Shown piece after piece: positions 24,033 through 31,085 of a stretch of 36,129 nt of DNA (positions are counted from its first letter, which is position 1; each line of letters starts with the position of its first letter). A model generated the notes under the pieces. The model was not told where the DNA came from. It did not search any database and saw only the letters and a program-made list of their open reading frames with translations. Source of the stretch: a virus. The translations under genes were made by a program, and so were the position numbers. The stretch is taken from the IMG/VR virus record IMGVR_UViG_3300032163_000060, positions 1 through 36,129 of that record, one strand, 5' to 3'.

Positions 24033-24154
24033 GGAGCGCAGGAGACTATGAGAATCAGCCCGATGGCGAAGATCACAAGATTTTGGAAGCAAAGCGTAGG
24101 GTAGAGCGAGTACCCGATGAGAACGCCACCGAGGGAACTGAGCCAAAACTTCAT
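24029..24154 (-). CDS. Small two-pass or hairpin membrane protein
   Basis: 41 residues: MKFWLSSLGGVLIGYSLY, a short turn, and NLVIFAIGLILIVSCAP, which make one or two membrane spans. It overlaps its upstream and downstream genes by 4 nt each (ATGA), which is the main evidence that it is real. Function unknown. Confidence 0.6.
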   Translation of the reverse strand: MKFWLSSLGGVLIGYSLYPTLCFQNLVIFAIGLILIVSCAP

Positions 24155-24327
24155 CGGTGCGCGTGGGGAGGCTTCTTACGGTGCAAGTAGTACGCAGCCG
24201 CTTCGTCATGGGCTGCCGGTGCAAGCACCCACAGCTCGCCACAATCAGAGCAGCGTTCCAATGCTTGCCCGAAGTAATCGAAGTGCAGGGAACGGTCGCC
24301 AGAGTGAGTGCAGTGGTGCATTGGCAT
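24151..24327 (-). CDS. Small zinc-binding protein
   Basis: 58 residues. MPMHHCTHSGDRSL, FGQALERCSDCGELW and a His-rich tail. The ligands HHC..H and C-x2-C could bind one zinc. It starts 5 nt after the RusA stop and overlaps the next gene by 4 nt. A second Met two codons in is an alternative start. Function unknown. Confidence 0.6.
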   Translation of the reverse strand: MPMHHCTHSGDRSLHFDYFGQALERCSDCGELWVLAPAAHDEAAAYYLHRKKPPHAHR

Positions 24328-24332
24328 TGATG

Positions 24333-24734
24333 TTACTTGGGGGCTGTATCCGTGTAAAGCGATATTGTGATCTCTGTTCGGGGGTTCTTGGGGTCGTAGA
24401 GTTTACGGCTCCCGTCATGGCTTTCGATCAGCACATCGTCCTCGATCACCCCAGCCGACACGAGCGCATCTTGGGGTAGCTCGTAGAGATTGCTCAGGTC
24501 ACAACGGCGGCGCGTCTTCCGGTAGAACAGGAATTGCACAGCGACGGGACTGCAAATCCTCCCGACGACTGTTCTCTGGTTCCTGATTTCGATGTGCGCA
24601 ATCTCCTCCGCGCTGGCGAGCTTGCTGCTCTTCCCGAGCATTGGAACACCCGTGCGCCGGTTGCGCCAGATCGGGCGATGGTTTTTCTTCGTGACTGGAT
24701 CGCCGGTGATGGTGAATTTTTCAAGAATCGTCAT
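24333..24734 (-). CDS. rusA: RusA-like Holliday junction resolvase
   Basis: A 133-residue protein. EKFTITGDPVTKKNHRPIW (family start 'f.i.G.P..K.rpr'), then CDLSNLYELPQDALVSAGVIEDDVLIESHDGSRKLYD with the RusA acidic residues (D...N....D.L...gvi.DD). These coordinate the metal that cuts four-way junctions. ITISLYTD closes the fold. It would resolve recombination and packaging intermediates, together with the RecT protein of the other early operon. The ATG overlaps the upstream stop. Confidence 0.85.
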   Translation of the reverse strand: MTILEKFTITGDPVTKKNHRPIWRNRRTGVPMLGKSSKLASAEEIAHIEIRNQRTVVGRICSPVAVQFLFYRKTRRRCDLSNLYELPQDALVSAGVIEDDVLIESHDGSRKLYDPKNPRTEITISLYTDTAPK

Positions 24735-25000
24735 GGGTCGAAGCCGAGCTGTTTTTCCAGCTCGCGGAATTTCACGATGTCCTCGGCGCGTTCGGCGGCG
24801 AGTCTGGTTTTCTGTGTCGGCCAGTCGCGCTTTCTGAACGTCATGCCGAGTCCGGCGAGCCGCGCGGGATACGAATTGATTTTCCTCGTGAGTGCTTGGT
24901 ACTCCGCGTACAGAGCGTGATTGTCTTCATTCGGTTCCATGAGGCGCGACTGGGGTTTGCGCCGTGGGTCTGCGGAGGGGTCGAGTTGGGCTTGGAACAT
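24731..25000 (-). CDS. Hypothetical helical protein
   Basis: 89 residues from MFQAQLDPSADPRRK. A basic N-terminus is followed by helices (HALYAEYQALTRKINSYPARL, DIVKFRELEKQLGF). The start is fixed by TCCCC 8 nt upstream; the longer frame overlaps the zinc-ribbon gene. No family recognised. Confidence 0.55.
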   Translation of the reverse strand: MFQAQLDPSADPRRKPQSRLMEPNEDNHALYAEYQALTRKINSYPARLAGLGMTFRKRDWPTQKTRLAAERAEDIVKFRELEKQLGFDP

Positions 25001-25026
25001 GAAATCGTGGGGATTTGCTGCAAATA

Positions 25027-25245
25027 TCAGGCCAGAGAATCTTCGGGCGGCTGCTCGTTCGTGCCCTGTTGCTCCTGCCGTGGCCTGTACGTCCGATTTG
25101 CGATGGCGGCTTTCTTTGCGACACGACACGGCTTGCATCGCTTCGGGGGTGTGAGTTGCTTCTCAGCGTAGAAGTCCTGCTCTCCGGCACTGAATAAAAA
25201 CTGCTGCTCACAATCGCAGCACAAAATAAACAAATCATCTGACAT
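25027..25245 (-). CDS. Zinc-ribbon protein (probable zinc-binding domain, zf-trcl type)
   Basis: 72 residues. ILCCDCEQQFLFSAGEQDFY, then PPKRCKPCRVAKK, matches a known small domain with two C-x2-C knuckles around 'F.Fs..EQ.FY......P.rC..CR'. A Gln/Glu-rich tail follows. TTCCCC lies 8 nt before this ATG. It overlaps the HNH gene by 11 nt. Likely nucleic-acid binding; role in the phage not known. Confidence 0.75.
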   Translation of the reverse strand: MSDDLFILCCDCEQQFLFSAGEQDFYAEKQLTPPKRCKPCRVAKKAAIANRTYRPRQEQQGTNEQPPEDSLA

Positions 25246-25696
25246 AGGATTGGGGGGAAGATTTTTTAGAGAACCATTGGTTTCCATGTTTGTATTTTTT
25301 CAATTTCTGCAAACGTCCATCGGAAATCATATGGCATTTTCTGCAAAGCCACTCCCAATCTGTGAGGTCACGCTTATATTCTCCGCTGATGTTTGCTGCA
25401 TCATACGCGGGTGCTTCGCCACATTTTTCACACAATGACGGTTTCGGCTTGTGGCGATGAACCCAGCAGTGAATGGCGGCATACCCCACATGATCGCCTT
25501 TCCACATGGAATTGTTTTCTCCGCGTGTTCCAAAATTAGACCTTCCGGTTTTTAATTTAATGGCACAAGCGATACTGCAACACTTTGTCTTTTTTTCCCA
25601 CGTTACCATACTGACGGTTTTCGACTTCGCAAAAACAGTCTCACAAACAACACACTGCTTTTTGCAGGTGAGGTACTGGTCGTCTACGAACGGCAT
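25235..25696 (-). CDS. HNH endonuclease with N-terminal zinc finger
   Basis: A 153-residue protein. Residues 11-50 hold a zinc finger (CKKQCVVC, CCSIACAIK). An NUMOD-like GENNSMWKGDHVGY follows, then the HNH core CEKCGEAPAYDAANISGEYKRD with WEWLCRKCHMISD, matching 'C..Cg....d.aNisg.y.rd..dw..LC..CH...D'. It is a homing-type or repair nuclease common in phages. TTCCC lies 10 nt before the ATG. Mobile cassette 1 is inserted directly upstream and has separated it from the DUF4373 gene. Confidence 0.85.
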   Translation of the reverse strand: MPFVDDQYLTCKKQCVVCETVFAKSKTVSMVTWEKKTKCCSIACAIKLKTGRSNFGTRGENNSMWKGDHVGYAAIHCWVHRHKPKPSLCEKCGEAPAYDAANISGEYKRDLTDWEWLCRKCHMISDGRLQKLKKYKHGNQWFSKKSSPQSYVR

Positions 25697-25718
25697 GGGA
25701 CTGGTTGGGAAAAAATAA

Positions 25719-25747
25719 GGCGAGTATCTATTCAGACATAGTGGGAA
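25719..25747 (+). repeat. Cassette 1 inverted end, type A (3' end relative to cargo)
   Basis: Reads inward GGCGAGTATCTA, TTCAGA, CATAGTGGGAA. It matches the type A end of cassette 2 at 28 of 29 positions. The final codons and stop (ATG TCT GAA TAG on the minus strand) of the 113-residue cargo protein lie within it. Confidence 0.85.
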
Positions 25748-26069
25748 TTGTTCCTATCCTAATGGAATTGCAGAAGACCTCTGCCAGACAGTCGGCTAGT
25801 GTGCCTTTGTAGTTCTGGTAGTGCATCAGGCTTGCTACATTCCCAAGCAGCAAAGCCATCGTCCAATCTGTTCGCTTTAATATCTCGGCAATCAACTCTT
25901 CGGCAGAGGGAGCCATCAAAGCACCGAGGCCATAAAAATCATCCAGTTCGTAGTAATCAAACCTATGGTCAAACGCAAACACAGTCTTCTCGTCCCAGCC
26001 TGCTTCCTTCAATTTCTTTGCCCATTCAAGGCTTACAGTGATTGCCGATGGTGAGGGGTTATTGGTCAT
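25728..26069 (-). CDS. Cassette 1 cargo: 113-residue phage accessory protein
   Basis: Start SLEWAKKLKEAGWDEKTVFAF, acidic aromatic middle (YYELDDFYG), then APSAEELIAEILKRTDW and GTLADCLAEVFCNSIRI. This follows a common but uncharacterised phage pattern: 'sle.AkkLke.Gw....', 'APta.EL.e.LP', 'adalAe...'. It overlaps the first cargo gene by 4 nt, and its last three codons plus stop are in the inverted end. Function unknown. Confidence 0.7.
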   Translation of the reverse strand: MTNNPSPSAITVSLEWAKKLKEAGWDEKTVFAFDHRFDYYELDDFYGLGALMAPSAEELIAEILKRTDWTMALLLGNVASLMHYQNYKGTLADCLAEVFCNSIRIGTIPTMSE

Positions 26070-26254
26070 AGATATTTTTGCATGTGATTGAATACAATTC
26101 TTTCACGATCTGTTTCTGGCAATGGAACACTTAATTCCACTGTTCCAGCCGTCCTGTAATTCGCACAGTAATTTATTCCGTTCCAACAATCTGCTTTACC
26201 ACAAGCACTACAGACAATTATCTTTCTGGTCGTTGCTTTAGAAGATTTAGCCAT
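26066..26254 (-). CDS. Cassette 1 cargo: zinc-ribbon-like microprotein
   Basis: 62 residues. A basic start (MAKSSKATTRK) then IIVCSACGKADCWNGINYCANY, with four cysteines as C-x2-C-x3-C-x6-C, followed by TAGTVELSVPLPE. The ATG lies only 4 nt inside the conserved TATAGT of the type B end, so the element end probably provides its promoter. The longer frame would run out of the element into the upstream gene. Function unknown. Confidence 0.7.
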   Translation of the reverse strand: MAKSSKATTRKIIVCSACGKADCWNGINYCANYRTAGTVELSVPLPETDRERIVFNHMQKYL

Positions 26255-26255
26255 A

Positions 26256-26282
26256 GTTACTATAGGTGAGTAGATAGTTGCC
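26256..26282 (-). repeat. Cassette 1 inverted end, type B (5' end relative to cargo)
   Basis: Reads inward GGCAACTATCTACTCACC then TATAGTAAC. It matches the type B end of cassette 2 at 25 of 27 positions (differences at positions 4 and 6). It contains the -10-like TATAGT directly before the first cargo gene. Confidence 0.85.
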
Positions 26283-26291
26283 AAAAATAAA

Positions 26292-27188
26292 TCAGAATTC
26301 TTCTGCCACATAGTGCTTGCCGGATTCTTCTTCAGCAAACGCTTTTCGTTTTGCTATTTCGACATCATCCAGTTTTTTCTCCATTGCACCACGATCATTC
26401 ACGAAGCCAGCGATCTCACCATGCAACACACGAGCGTGAGCCTGTGACTTCTCAGACTTGATCCGCATGTACGAATTGAATAAAACACACTTCCTGTAAA
26501 ATTCCAAGCGGTTGTCATGTCGGAGATTTATGCGCTGATCCCATGTCTTCTTCGCGTAGTGCTCGTCGCTCACGGTTGTGCTATTCGTTAAGAATTCTTT
26601 ACCAAGCTGCTCGACTTGCGCATCATCCCATTTTTCAATTTCGTCACGTCGCTGCTGACTCGTTCGCTTTTCGATTTTTTTTTCAGGACTGCTATCTCTG
26701 TAAGAAGAATTACTACCACCAGCTACAGTACTATGGTCTGGTAGGTATGGTAGGTATGGTATGGTATGGTCTGGTGCTGTAGCTCCGCCGTGGCGTTGCT
26801 GTGGCGATGGTGCAGCATCGCTTGGATTCTTAGCTGTACCAAGTCGTTTTGCTGTGACTTGACCACCCTTCTTTCCTGCGTCAGAGTATCTTTTTCTCGA
26901 CTCCTCAGCGAAGGTAATCTCGCGGAGCACCCTATCACTTGTGAACCGATCCCCGTCCTTACGAAAGAGCCGAAGCTCAAGCATTGTGGTGAACATCTGT
27001 TCACCATTTGGAATGTCATTTGCCTCGAAAAAAAACGGCAACGCTGCAGCGTCGATATAGCCATGCCGCTCGAAACAGAAGGCAGCGAGTGCCCAAAACA
27101 TACCGATTGCCTCCCATCCATGCCGCTTACGCAGCACGACCAGTTTTTCGTCTCTGTGAGCCTGCAAATCGAAGCGAAGCCATGTCAT
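26292..27188 (-). CDS. DUF4373-like replication initiation/organiser protein
   Basis: A 298-residue protein. The first 95 residues, MTWLRFDLQAHRDEKLVVL, KRHGWEAIGMFWALAAFCFE, then YIDAAALPFF, match the N-terminal winged-helix-type domain (Lin1244/Lin1753-like) of phage replication proteins. A linker from about 120 to 180 is Pro/Ser/Gln-rich and includes PYLPYLP encoded by a DNA tandem repeat. The C-terminal half is helical and charged. Such proteins bind the origin and help load the host helicase. A lysine-rich AGKKGGQVTAKR is typical after the first domain. It neighbours the divergent intergenic region, a plausible origin. Confidence 0.7.
   Translation of the reverse strand: MTWLRFDLQAHRDEKLVVLRKRHGWEAIGMFWALAAFCFERHGYIDAAALPFFFEANDIPNGEQMFTTMLELRLFRKDGDRFTSDRVLREITFAEESRKRYSDAGKKGGQVTAKRLGTAKNPSDAAPSPQQRHGGATAPDHTIPYLPYLPDHSTVAGGSNSSYRDSSPEKKIEKRTSQQRRDEIEKWDDAQVEQLGKEFLTNSTTVSDEHYAKKTWDQRINLRHDNRLEFYRKCVLFNSYMRIKSEKSQAHARVLHGEIAGFVNDRGAMEKKLDDVEIAKRKAFAEEESGKHYVAEEF
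26732..26773. repeat. Short tandem repeat in the DUF4373 gene linker
   Basis: GGTAGGTAT and GGTAT-type units are repeated between two copies of TATGGTCTGG. They encode the linker PDHTIPYLPYLPDH. Slippage here could change linker length without loss of frame in 9-nt steps. Confidence 0.6.
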
Positions 27189-27541
27189 TTTTTTGGTGGG
27201 CAGAAATTATTGAAAAACTGATCTATATTGGCATCATGTAGCTTCCTGTTCTCATACGCACGAATGGCCATGTCACTTTGGATAGTATCGAAAAGGCAAG
27301 ATCCATTTTCTGAGAGAACATCATGGATAATCTCATTTACTTGCATGTGCAAATACTCGTGGCAATTCTCACAGAGCCAACAAAGCTCCCAACAGCAATC
27401 ACACTTCTCACGGCCATTCATTTCTTCGTAGATACGCTTTCGATCCTTCCACAGAGGGGATTCGTAGTATTCTTGAAGGTTCCTAAATCCAAGCTCACGG
27501 AGGCGGCTATTGACGATTTTCAGTTCGTAGGTTGGTAACAT
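27185..27541 (-). CDS. Small HNH-like / zinc-binding protein
   Basis: 118 residues from MLPTYELKIVNSRLRELG. LQEYYESPLWKDRKRIYEEM, then REKCDCCWELCWLCENCHEYLHMQ, has a C-x2-C ... C-x2-C-H-x3-L-H arrangement like the zinc part of HNH domains. The central catalytic His region is not typical, so activity is uncertain. It is the first gene of the minus-strand early operon. A TTGACA at about 27569-27574 and TCTAAT close to the ATG form a possible promoter with a very short leader. Confidence 0.65.
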   Translation of the reverse strand: MLPTYELKIVNSRLRELGFRNLQEYYESPLWKDRKRIYEEMNGREKCDCCWELCWLCENCHEYLHMQVNEIIHDVLSENGSCLFDTIQSDMAIRAYENRKLHDANIDQFFNNFCPPKK

Positions 27542-27547
27542 ATTATT

Positions 27548-27574
27548 AGAGAGTAAATGTAGAGATTGTGTCAA
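27548..27574 (-). promoter_or_regulatory. Candidate promoter of the minus-strand early operon
   Basis: TTGACA, about 18 nt, then TCTAAT, ending only a few bases before the ATG at 27541. If used, the transcript starts inside or at the start codon, so the true start may be leaderless or the hexamer may differ. Confidence 0.4.
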
Positions 27575-27587
27575 GAAATGTATAGAT

Positions 27588-27674
27588 TTAGTGAACTTCT
27601 GTGCAGTACAAGCCATATCCGCCACATCGACGGCAGTGCATCCCCTTGGTGCAGTCGGGGCAGCTCTGTGTCAC
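27588..27674 (-). CDS. Possible 28-residue zinc peptide
   Basis: From a GTG: TQSCPDCTKGMHCRRCGGYGLYC. Two C-x2-C knuckles in DnaJ-zinc-finger style (C..C.G...C..CGG.G) make chance unlikely, but the gene is very short and no RBS class is clear. The frame remains open upstream to an ATG at 27791, whose extra residues look non-coding. Low certainty. Confidence 0.4.
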   Translation of the reverse strand: MTQSCPDCTKGMHCRRCGGYGLYCTEVH

Positions 27675-27933
27675 TCGTACACCCCAAGGCTTCTTTGTTC
27701 CCCTCTCCTGCTTCGCACGAAGAAGTGACTCGCCCGTGTGTGCTCGGGAGAGAGGAACAGAAGAGCCGGAGGGTGCGGGTGGACGAGTCACTCAGGACAC
27801 TCTACCGAAGGTGGCCGCAGATGGTAGCAGTGTTACATGGAACGACTAGATTAAGCTGAGGAACAGTATATTTTGCTCTTTACAAGAAGTAACACAAGAG
27901 TACAGTAGTAACACTTCATTCCCCCTACCCGAT
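27675..27933. promoter_or_regulatory. Divergent intergenic control region with interleaved inverted repeats
   Basis: It holds no convincing gene. Two inverted repeats interleave: GTTCCCCTCTCC (27697-27708) with GGAGAGAGGAAC (27747-27758), one mismatch in 12, and AGTGACTCG (27724-27732) with CGAGTCACT (27784-27792), perfect. GTAACAC occurs at 27889-27895 and 27908-27914 and in reverse at 27830-27836, in the manner of an operator. It lies between the two early operons and near the replication gene, so it may hold the early promoters and possibly the origin. Confidence 0.5.
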
Positions 27934-28200
27934 ATGCCTAACAAGGCAATCACACCACCGGCAGACTGGTTTCAGAAAAGACAAGAAACGCTCCACGAAA
28001 ATCGTGAGGGCGGTGTTATCGTTCCCCCTCTCCCAACAAAGGAGGAGTGGGAAGCCTATGAAGCAGTCCGTGAAAGCGGGATCACAAACATGTTCTCCCT
28101 CGGCACAGTTTCGAAACACTCAGGACTCGACAAAGAGACGATCACGAGAATTATGAAGACGTACTCACAGTGCAAAGCACTCTACCGACCCACTTTGTGA
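27934..28200 (+). CDS. DUF5049-like small protein
   Basis: 88 residues. The C-terminal half, YEAVRESGITNMFSLGTVSKHSGLDKETITRIM, follows the DUF5049 pattern '..iR.sG.tNMfd...v', probably a small helical DNA- or protein-binding unit. It is the first gene of the plus-strand early operon. TTCCCCC lies 8 nt before the ATG. Its stop overlaps the ArdC start (GTGA). Confidence 0.7.
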   Translation: MPNKAITPPADWFQKRQETLHENREGGVIVPPLPTKEEWEAYEAVRESGITNMFSLGTVSKHSGLDKETITRIMKTYSQCKALYRPTL

Positions 28201-29096
28201 GCACCACCCGCACAGCATCGGCTAAGTCCATCTATCAGATCGTCACAGACGAAATCATCAAGAAACTCGATGCCGGAACAGTCCCGTGGAGGCAGCCGTG
28301 GGTCGGCGGTGAGATGCCGCAGAACTTCATCACGAAGCGTCCCTACGGAGGCATCAATGCGTTCCTCCTTTGGTGCAGCGAGTACCCGCATCCCTACTGG
28401 CTCACCTTCAATCAGTGTGTGAAGGCCGGAGGCTCGGTCAAGAAAGGGGAAAAGGGAACACTCGTCGTATTTTGGAAAAAGTTTCCGATGGTGAAAGTGA
28501 CGAATGAAAAAACGGGCGAGGAAGAGGACAAAGTGGGGTTCATGCTCAGATACTTCAAGGTGTTCAATGTGAGCCAATGCGACGGCCTCACGATCCCCGT
28601 CAAGGAAGCGCGGAAGACGATCAGCCCCATCGTGAAGTGCGACGCACTGATGATCGGCTACACGGACAGGCCGGAAGTCGCGGTCGGTGGACAGCGAGCC
28701 ACCTACAACACGAAGACGGACGTGGTGAACATCCCCGAACAAAAGAGCTTCCACAAAGACGAGCAGTTCTACGCCACGCTCTTCCATGAGTTCACGCACT
28801 CGACCGGAGCCGCTAAGAGGCTGAACAGAAAAGGCGTAGCCGGTGAGCACAAGATTTTCGGAAGCGAGGACTACAGCAAGGAGGAACTGATCGCGGAGTT
28901 CGGCAGCGCGTTCCTCTGTGCACATGCAGGGATCATGCCCACGACACTCGCAGACTCCGCCAGCTACATTGACCACTGGAAAAAAGAGCTACAGGCCGAC
29001 AGCCGCCTCCTCGTGAGCGCGGCCAGCCAAGCACAAAAAGCGGCAAACTATATTCTCCAAATTCCTTCCCTATCCTCTAATGGACAAGCAGCCTAA
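28197..29096 (+). CDS. ardC: ArdC-like antirestriction protein (ssDNA-binding plus metalloprotease)
   Basis: 299 residues from a GTG overlapping the upstream stop. Residues 5-130 form the ArdC N-terminal ssDNA-binding domain (IYQIVTDEIIKKLDAGTVPW, RQPW, then RPYGGINAFLLW and KKGEKGTLVVFWKK). Residues 165-295 form a zincin metalloprotease: TLFHEFTHSTG gives HExxH at about 197-201, and SKEELIAEFGSAFL supplies the third ligand Glu. Plasmid ArdC binds incoming ssDNA and blocks restriction. In this phage it probably acts early against host defence, together with Mom. The GTG nine codons upstream is a less likely start. Confidence 0.85.
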   Translation: MSTTRTASAKSIYQIVTDEIIKKLDAGTVPWRQPWVGGEMPQNFITKRPYGGINAFLLWCSEYPHPYWLTFNQCVKAGGSVKKGEKGTLVVFWKKFPMVKVTNEKTGEEEDKVGFMLRYFKVFNVSQCDGLTIPVKEARKTISPIVKCDALMIGYTDRPEVAVGGQRATYNTKTDVVNIPEQKSFHKDEQFYATLFHEFTHSTGAAKRLNRKGVAGEHKIFGSEDYSKEELIAEFGSAFLCAHAGIMPTTLADSASYIDHWKKELQADSRLLVSAASQAQKAANYILQIPSLSSNGQAA

Positions 29097-29391
29097 CGAA
29101 ATCACTGTCTGCAATCTCGAAGTCGTACTGATGCCACAAGGTGAATTGATCTGCATGGGCAAGACGGTCGGCTGGTTCAAGGACTTCCAAAAATATCTTT
29201 CCATCATGCCACGCAAAGAGCCTCTGCCTGAGCCGGACTTGTGCCACGCTTTAGGGGGCGAGGGGAAGGGAAACTGTGGAAGGATCGCTACACACAACTG
29301 CGACAACTGCGGCCTCCTCTGCTGTGATGAGTGCTCCCGTGCCATTGGTGTCGGTGGTGACGGGGAAAACGGTTGTACTTCCTGCTGCTAA
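29080..29391 (+). CDS. Cys-rich zinc-binding protein
   Basis: 103 residues. An N-terminal domain (NEITVCNLEVVLMPQGELICM) with beta character, and a C-terminal Cys cluster: LCHALGG, GNCGR, HNCDNCGLLCCDECSRAIG and CTSCC, of B-box/treble-clef style. It overlaps the ArdC gene by 17 nt in another frame. TTCCC lies 9 nt before the ATG, supporting this start. Function unknown. Confidence 0.65.
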   Translation: MDKQPNEITVCNLEVVLMPQGELICMGKTVGWFKDFQKYLSIMPRKEPLPEPDLCHALGGEGKGNCGRIATHNCDNCGLLCCDECSRAIGVGGDGENGCTSCC

Positions 29392-29393
29392 CC

Positions 29394-29570
29394 ATGAACG
29401 CCTACCAGATCACTGCGCTCGTCATTCTCTTCCTCCTCTCCTGCCTGTTCGCGCAAATCCTCTACAAGAAGGACGGGCAGCATGACTACGAAGCCACAGG
29501 GTATGGCCTCTTCATCCTCCTCTGGCTCGTGGCAATCATCATCGCCCTTGTCTTCTTTGTGAAAAAATAG
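29394..29570 (+). CDS. Small two-pass membrane protein
   Basis: 58 residues from MNAYQITALVILFLLSCLFA. First span at residues 5-22, a charged loop (YKKDGQHDYEATG), second span at 33-54 ending in KK. It starts 2 nt after the upstream stop. The frame could begin seven codons earlier, but that part overlaps the Cys-rich gene. Function unknown. Confidence 0.6.
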   Translation: MNAYQITALVILFLLSCLFAQILYKKDGQHDYEATGYGLFILLWLVAIIIALVFFVKK

Positions 29571-29571
29571 C

Positions 29572-29691
29572 ATGACATACTACTCCAAAGCACTGGCTAG
29601 AAGAAAGAGACGAATGGTCACAAAGTTACTTCCATACTGCGTTACTACTTGGTGTATAATCGGCTCGATCTTTTTATTTCTTTCTTTCTAA
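29572..29691 (+). CDS. Small basic single-pass membrane peptide
   Basis: 39 residues: MTYYSKALARRKRRMVTKLL is strongly basic, then YCVTTWCIIGSIFLFLSF forms a membrane span. It begins 1 nt after the previous stop and ends 3 nt before the RecT gene, filling the gap exactly; this is the main evidence. The TATAAT at 29655-29660 inside it could also be a promoter for recT. Confidence 0.5.
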   Translation: MTYYSKALARRKRRMVTKLLPYCVTTWCIIGSIFLFLSF

Positions 29692-29694
29692 CCC

Positions 29695-30771
29695 ATGACA
29701 GAGAAACAAGTCACCGTCGCGCAGAAAACCACAGCCGCGCTGATGAACTGGAACGATCCGGCGATGCAGGTGCAGATTCGCAAAGCCTACGGAGGCAGCC
29801 TGAACGATCAGGAGTGGGGACTGTTCCTCGGCCTCGGCATCGCAACCGGCCTCAATCCATTCCTCAGAGAGATTTGGGCACTCAAGTACGGCAACAACCC
29901 CGCCACCGTCTTCATCGGCAGGGACGGCTACCGAAGGAGTGCGCAGAATCATCCCGACTACGAATACCACTACGCGGCAGCCCTCTACAGCAAGGATTTG
30001 TTCAAGATCGTGAACGGGGAGGTGCAGCACGAGTTTAACATGGCGGATCGCGGGGCACTCACAGCTTCGTACTGTGTCGTGAAGAGGAAGAGTGCGGCGC
30101 GTCCCGCCATCACCACGATCAAGACGAGCGAGTACATGCAGCCACATGGCGTGTGGAAGACGAAGCCAGAGACGATGAGCAACAAGGTCGCGGAAGCGCA
30201 GGGGCTTCGTGGTTCCTTTCAGGAGCTATTCGCAGGGACGTATGAGGAGAGCGAGAATTGGGAGAAGCCAGCAGTACCCGCCACTCCATCCCCGAAGCCA
30301 GCGGACATGTACGGCGGCAACATCGTGGAAGCGCAGGTCGTGGACACTCCACCCCCAGAATCGGCCATAAACAAGGCCGCCAGAGAGACGATGGAGGAAT
30401 ACGGGGATATTCCCTCCGCGCCTCCTGCGCCACCCGTGAAAGCCCATCCAATGCCTCAGCCAGCACCCCGCGCACCGGAGGCACAGCGACAGCCACCCGA
30501 GGCAGCTATCCCCGCAGGGAAGATCAGGACGGATCAGACGAGGAAGCTCTTTGCGGTCTGGGGCGAGTATACGAAGATCACACGCGTCAGCCCGAAGGAC
30601 AGCCAACCGGCGCGAAAGAAAATGATGCAAGAATTGTTCGGAGTAGACAGCTCCGTGAAGCTCAATGAGGAGCAAGCGGACACACTGATCGCGCACATCG
30701 AAAAGCTCACGAAGGCAACGCCCGAAGGCGAGTACCAGACAGCCGAAGACCTTGGAATGCAGCAGATGTAA
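29695..30771 (+). CDS. recT: RecT/Bet-family single-strand annealing recombinase
   Basis: 358 residues. Residues 20-190 follow the RecT/Bet family: QEWGLFLGLGIATGLNPFLREIW, TVFIGRDGYRRSAQNHPDY, then KTKPETMSNKVAEAQGLRGSF. It anneals complementary ssDNA for recombination and repair, and it may help form concatemers. A Pro/Ala-rich linker (230-280) leads to a small C-terminal helical domain (RTDQTRKLFAVWGEYTKIT) often found in phage RecT proteins. A TATAAT with a short leader lies 35 nt before the ATG. No exonuclease partner was found. Confidence 0.8.
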   Translation: MTEKQVTVAQKTTAALMNWNDPAMQVQIRKAYGGSLNDQEWGLFLGLGIATGLNPFLREIWALKYGNNPATVFIGRDGYRRSAQNHPDYEYHYAAALYSKDLFKIVNGEVQHEFNMADRGALTASYCVVKRKSAARPAITTIKTSEYMQPHGVWKTKPETMSNKVAEAQGLRGSFQELFAGTYEESENWEKPAVPATPSPKPADMYGGNIVEAQVVDTPPPESAINKAARETMEEYGDIPSAPPAPPVKAHPMPQPAPRAPEAQRQPPEAAIPAGKIRTDQTRKLFAVWGEYTKITRVSPKDSQPARKKMMQELFGVDSSVKLNEEQADTLIAHIEKLTKATPEGEYQTAEDLGMQQM

Positions 30772-30793
30772 ACTTTTCTTCCCCCTCCTTTTT

Positions 30794-31015
30794 ATGCAAA
30801 TTCAGTGTCCCTCCTGCCGCTCCTACAAGGTAACAACGGATCGCATAGCACTCGCGGCACTCGGGCTGTTCTTCCTCCTTGGAGGATCACTCTTGGGCTT
30901 CCTCGTGATCCCTCTCCTTGGCATTCCCGTCGGCATCTTCATCCTCATTGTGGCGGCACTCAGTAAGCCAAAAAGTGTCTCCTGCCGAGCCTGTCATTGT
31001 AAATTCCGATTGTAA
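30794..31015 (+). CDS. Zinc-ribbon membrane protein
   Basis: 73 residues. An N-terminal knuckle CPSCRSYKV, two membrane spans (LAALGLFFLLGGSLLGFLVI and IPVGIFILIVAAL), and a C-terminal knuckle SCRACHCKF. The two C-x2-C pairs would meet on the same face. The arrangement is known in small bacterial membrane proteins of unknown role. TTCCCCC lies 8 nt before this ATG and excludes the longer frame. Confidence 0.65.
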   Translation: MQIQCPSCRSYKVTTDRIALAALGLFFLLGGSLLGFLVIPLLGIPVGIFILIVAALSKPKSVSCRACHCKFRL

Positions 31016-31085
31016 ACCGGCTGTAAACACTTTACAGACACAGAGACAAGCAAGTAACATCACTACCATCTTCCCCATCCACCAC
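31016..31085 (+). promoter_or_regulatory. Short intergenic stretch with TGTAAAC repeats
   Basis: TGTAAAC occurs at 31010-31016 and 31022-31028, and TTTACAG is the reverse of the same string at 31031-31037, forming a small dyad. This is possibly an operator within the operon; no gene is seen here. Confidence 0.35.

Larger units (their letters stand above)
25719..26282 (-). mobile_element. Mobile cassette 1 (564 bp, non-autonomous, 8-bp target duplication)
   Basis: The element begins GGCGAGTATCTA and ends TAGATAGTTGCC. It is flanked by the perfect direct repeat AAAAATAA at 25711-25718 and 26283-26290. Its ends form imperfect inverted repeats of about 24 bp that are shared with mobile cassette 2. 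It carries two overlapping small genes (26254-26066 and 26069-25728) and no transposase. The target lies 1 nt after the stop of the DUF4373 gene, and the cargo is read in the same direction as its surroundings. An 8-bp duplication with GG/CC tips fits several IS families (for example ISL3 or IS1595), so mobilisation in trans is likely; the family is unknown. Confidence 0.85.

Noticed and set aside
26732-26773. CRISPR-like repeat
   Set aside because: Units are short and adjacent with no spacers, and lie in a coding linker.
28182-28976. Minus-strand open frame opposite ardC
   Set aside because: Shadow of a well-supported plus-strand gene.
29655-29660. TATAAT as a main promoter for recT
   Set aside because: It may work, but it is inside a small membrane gene and has no fitting -35; kept only as a note there, not as a separate feature.
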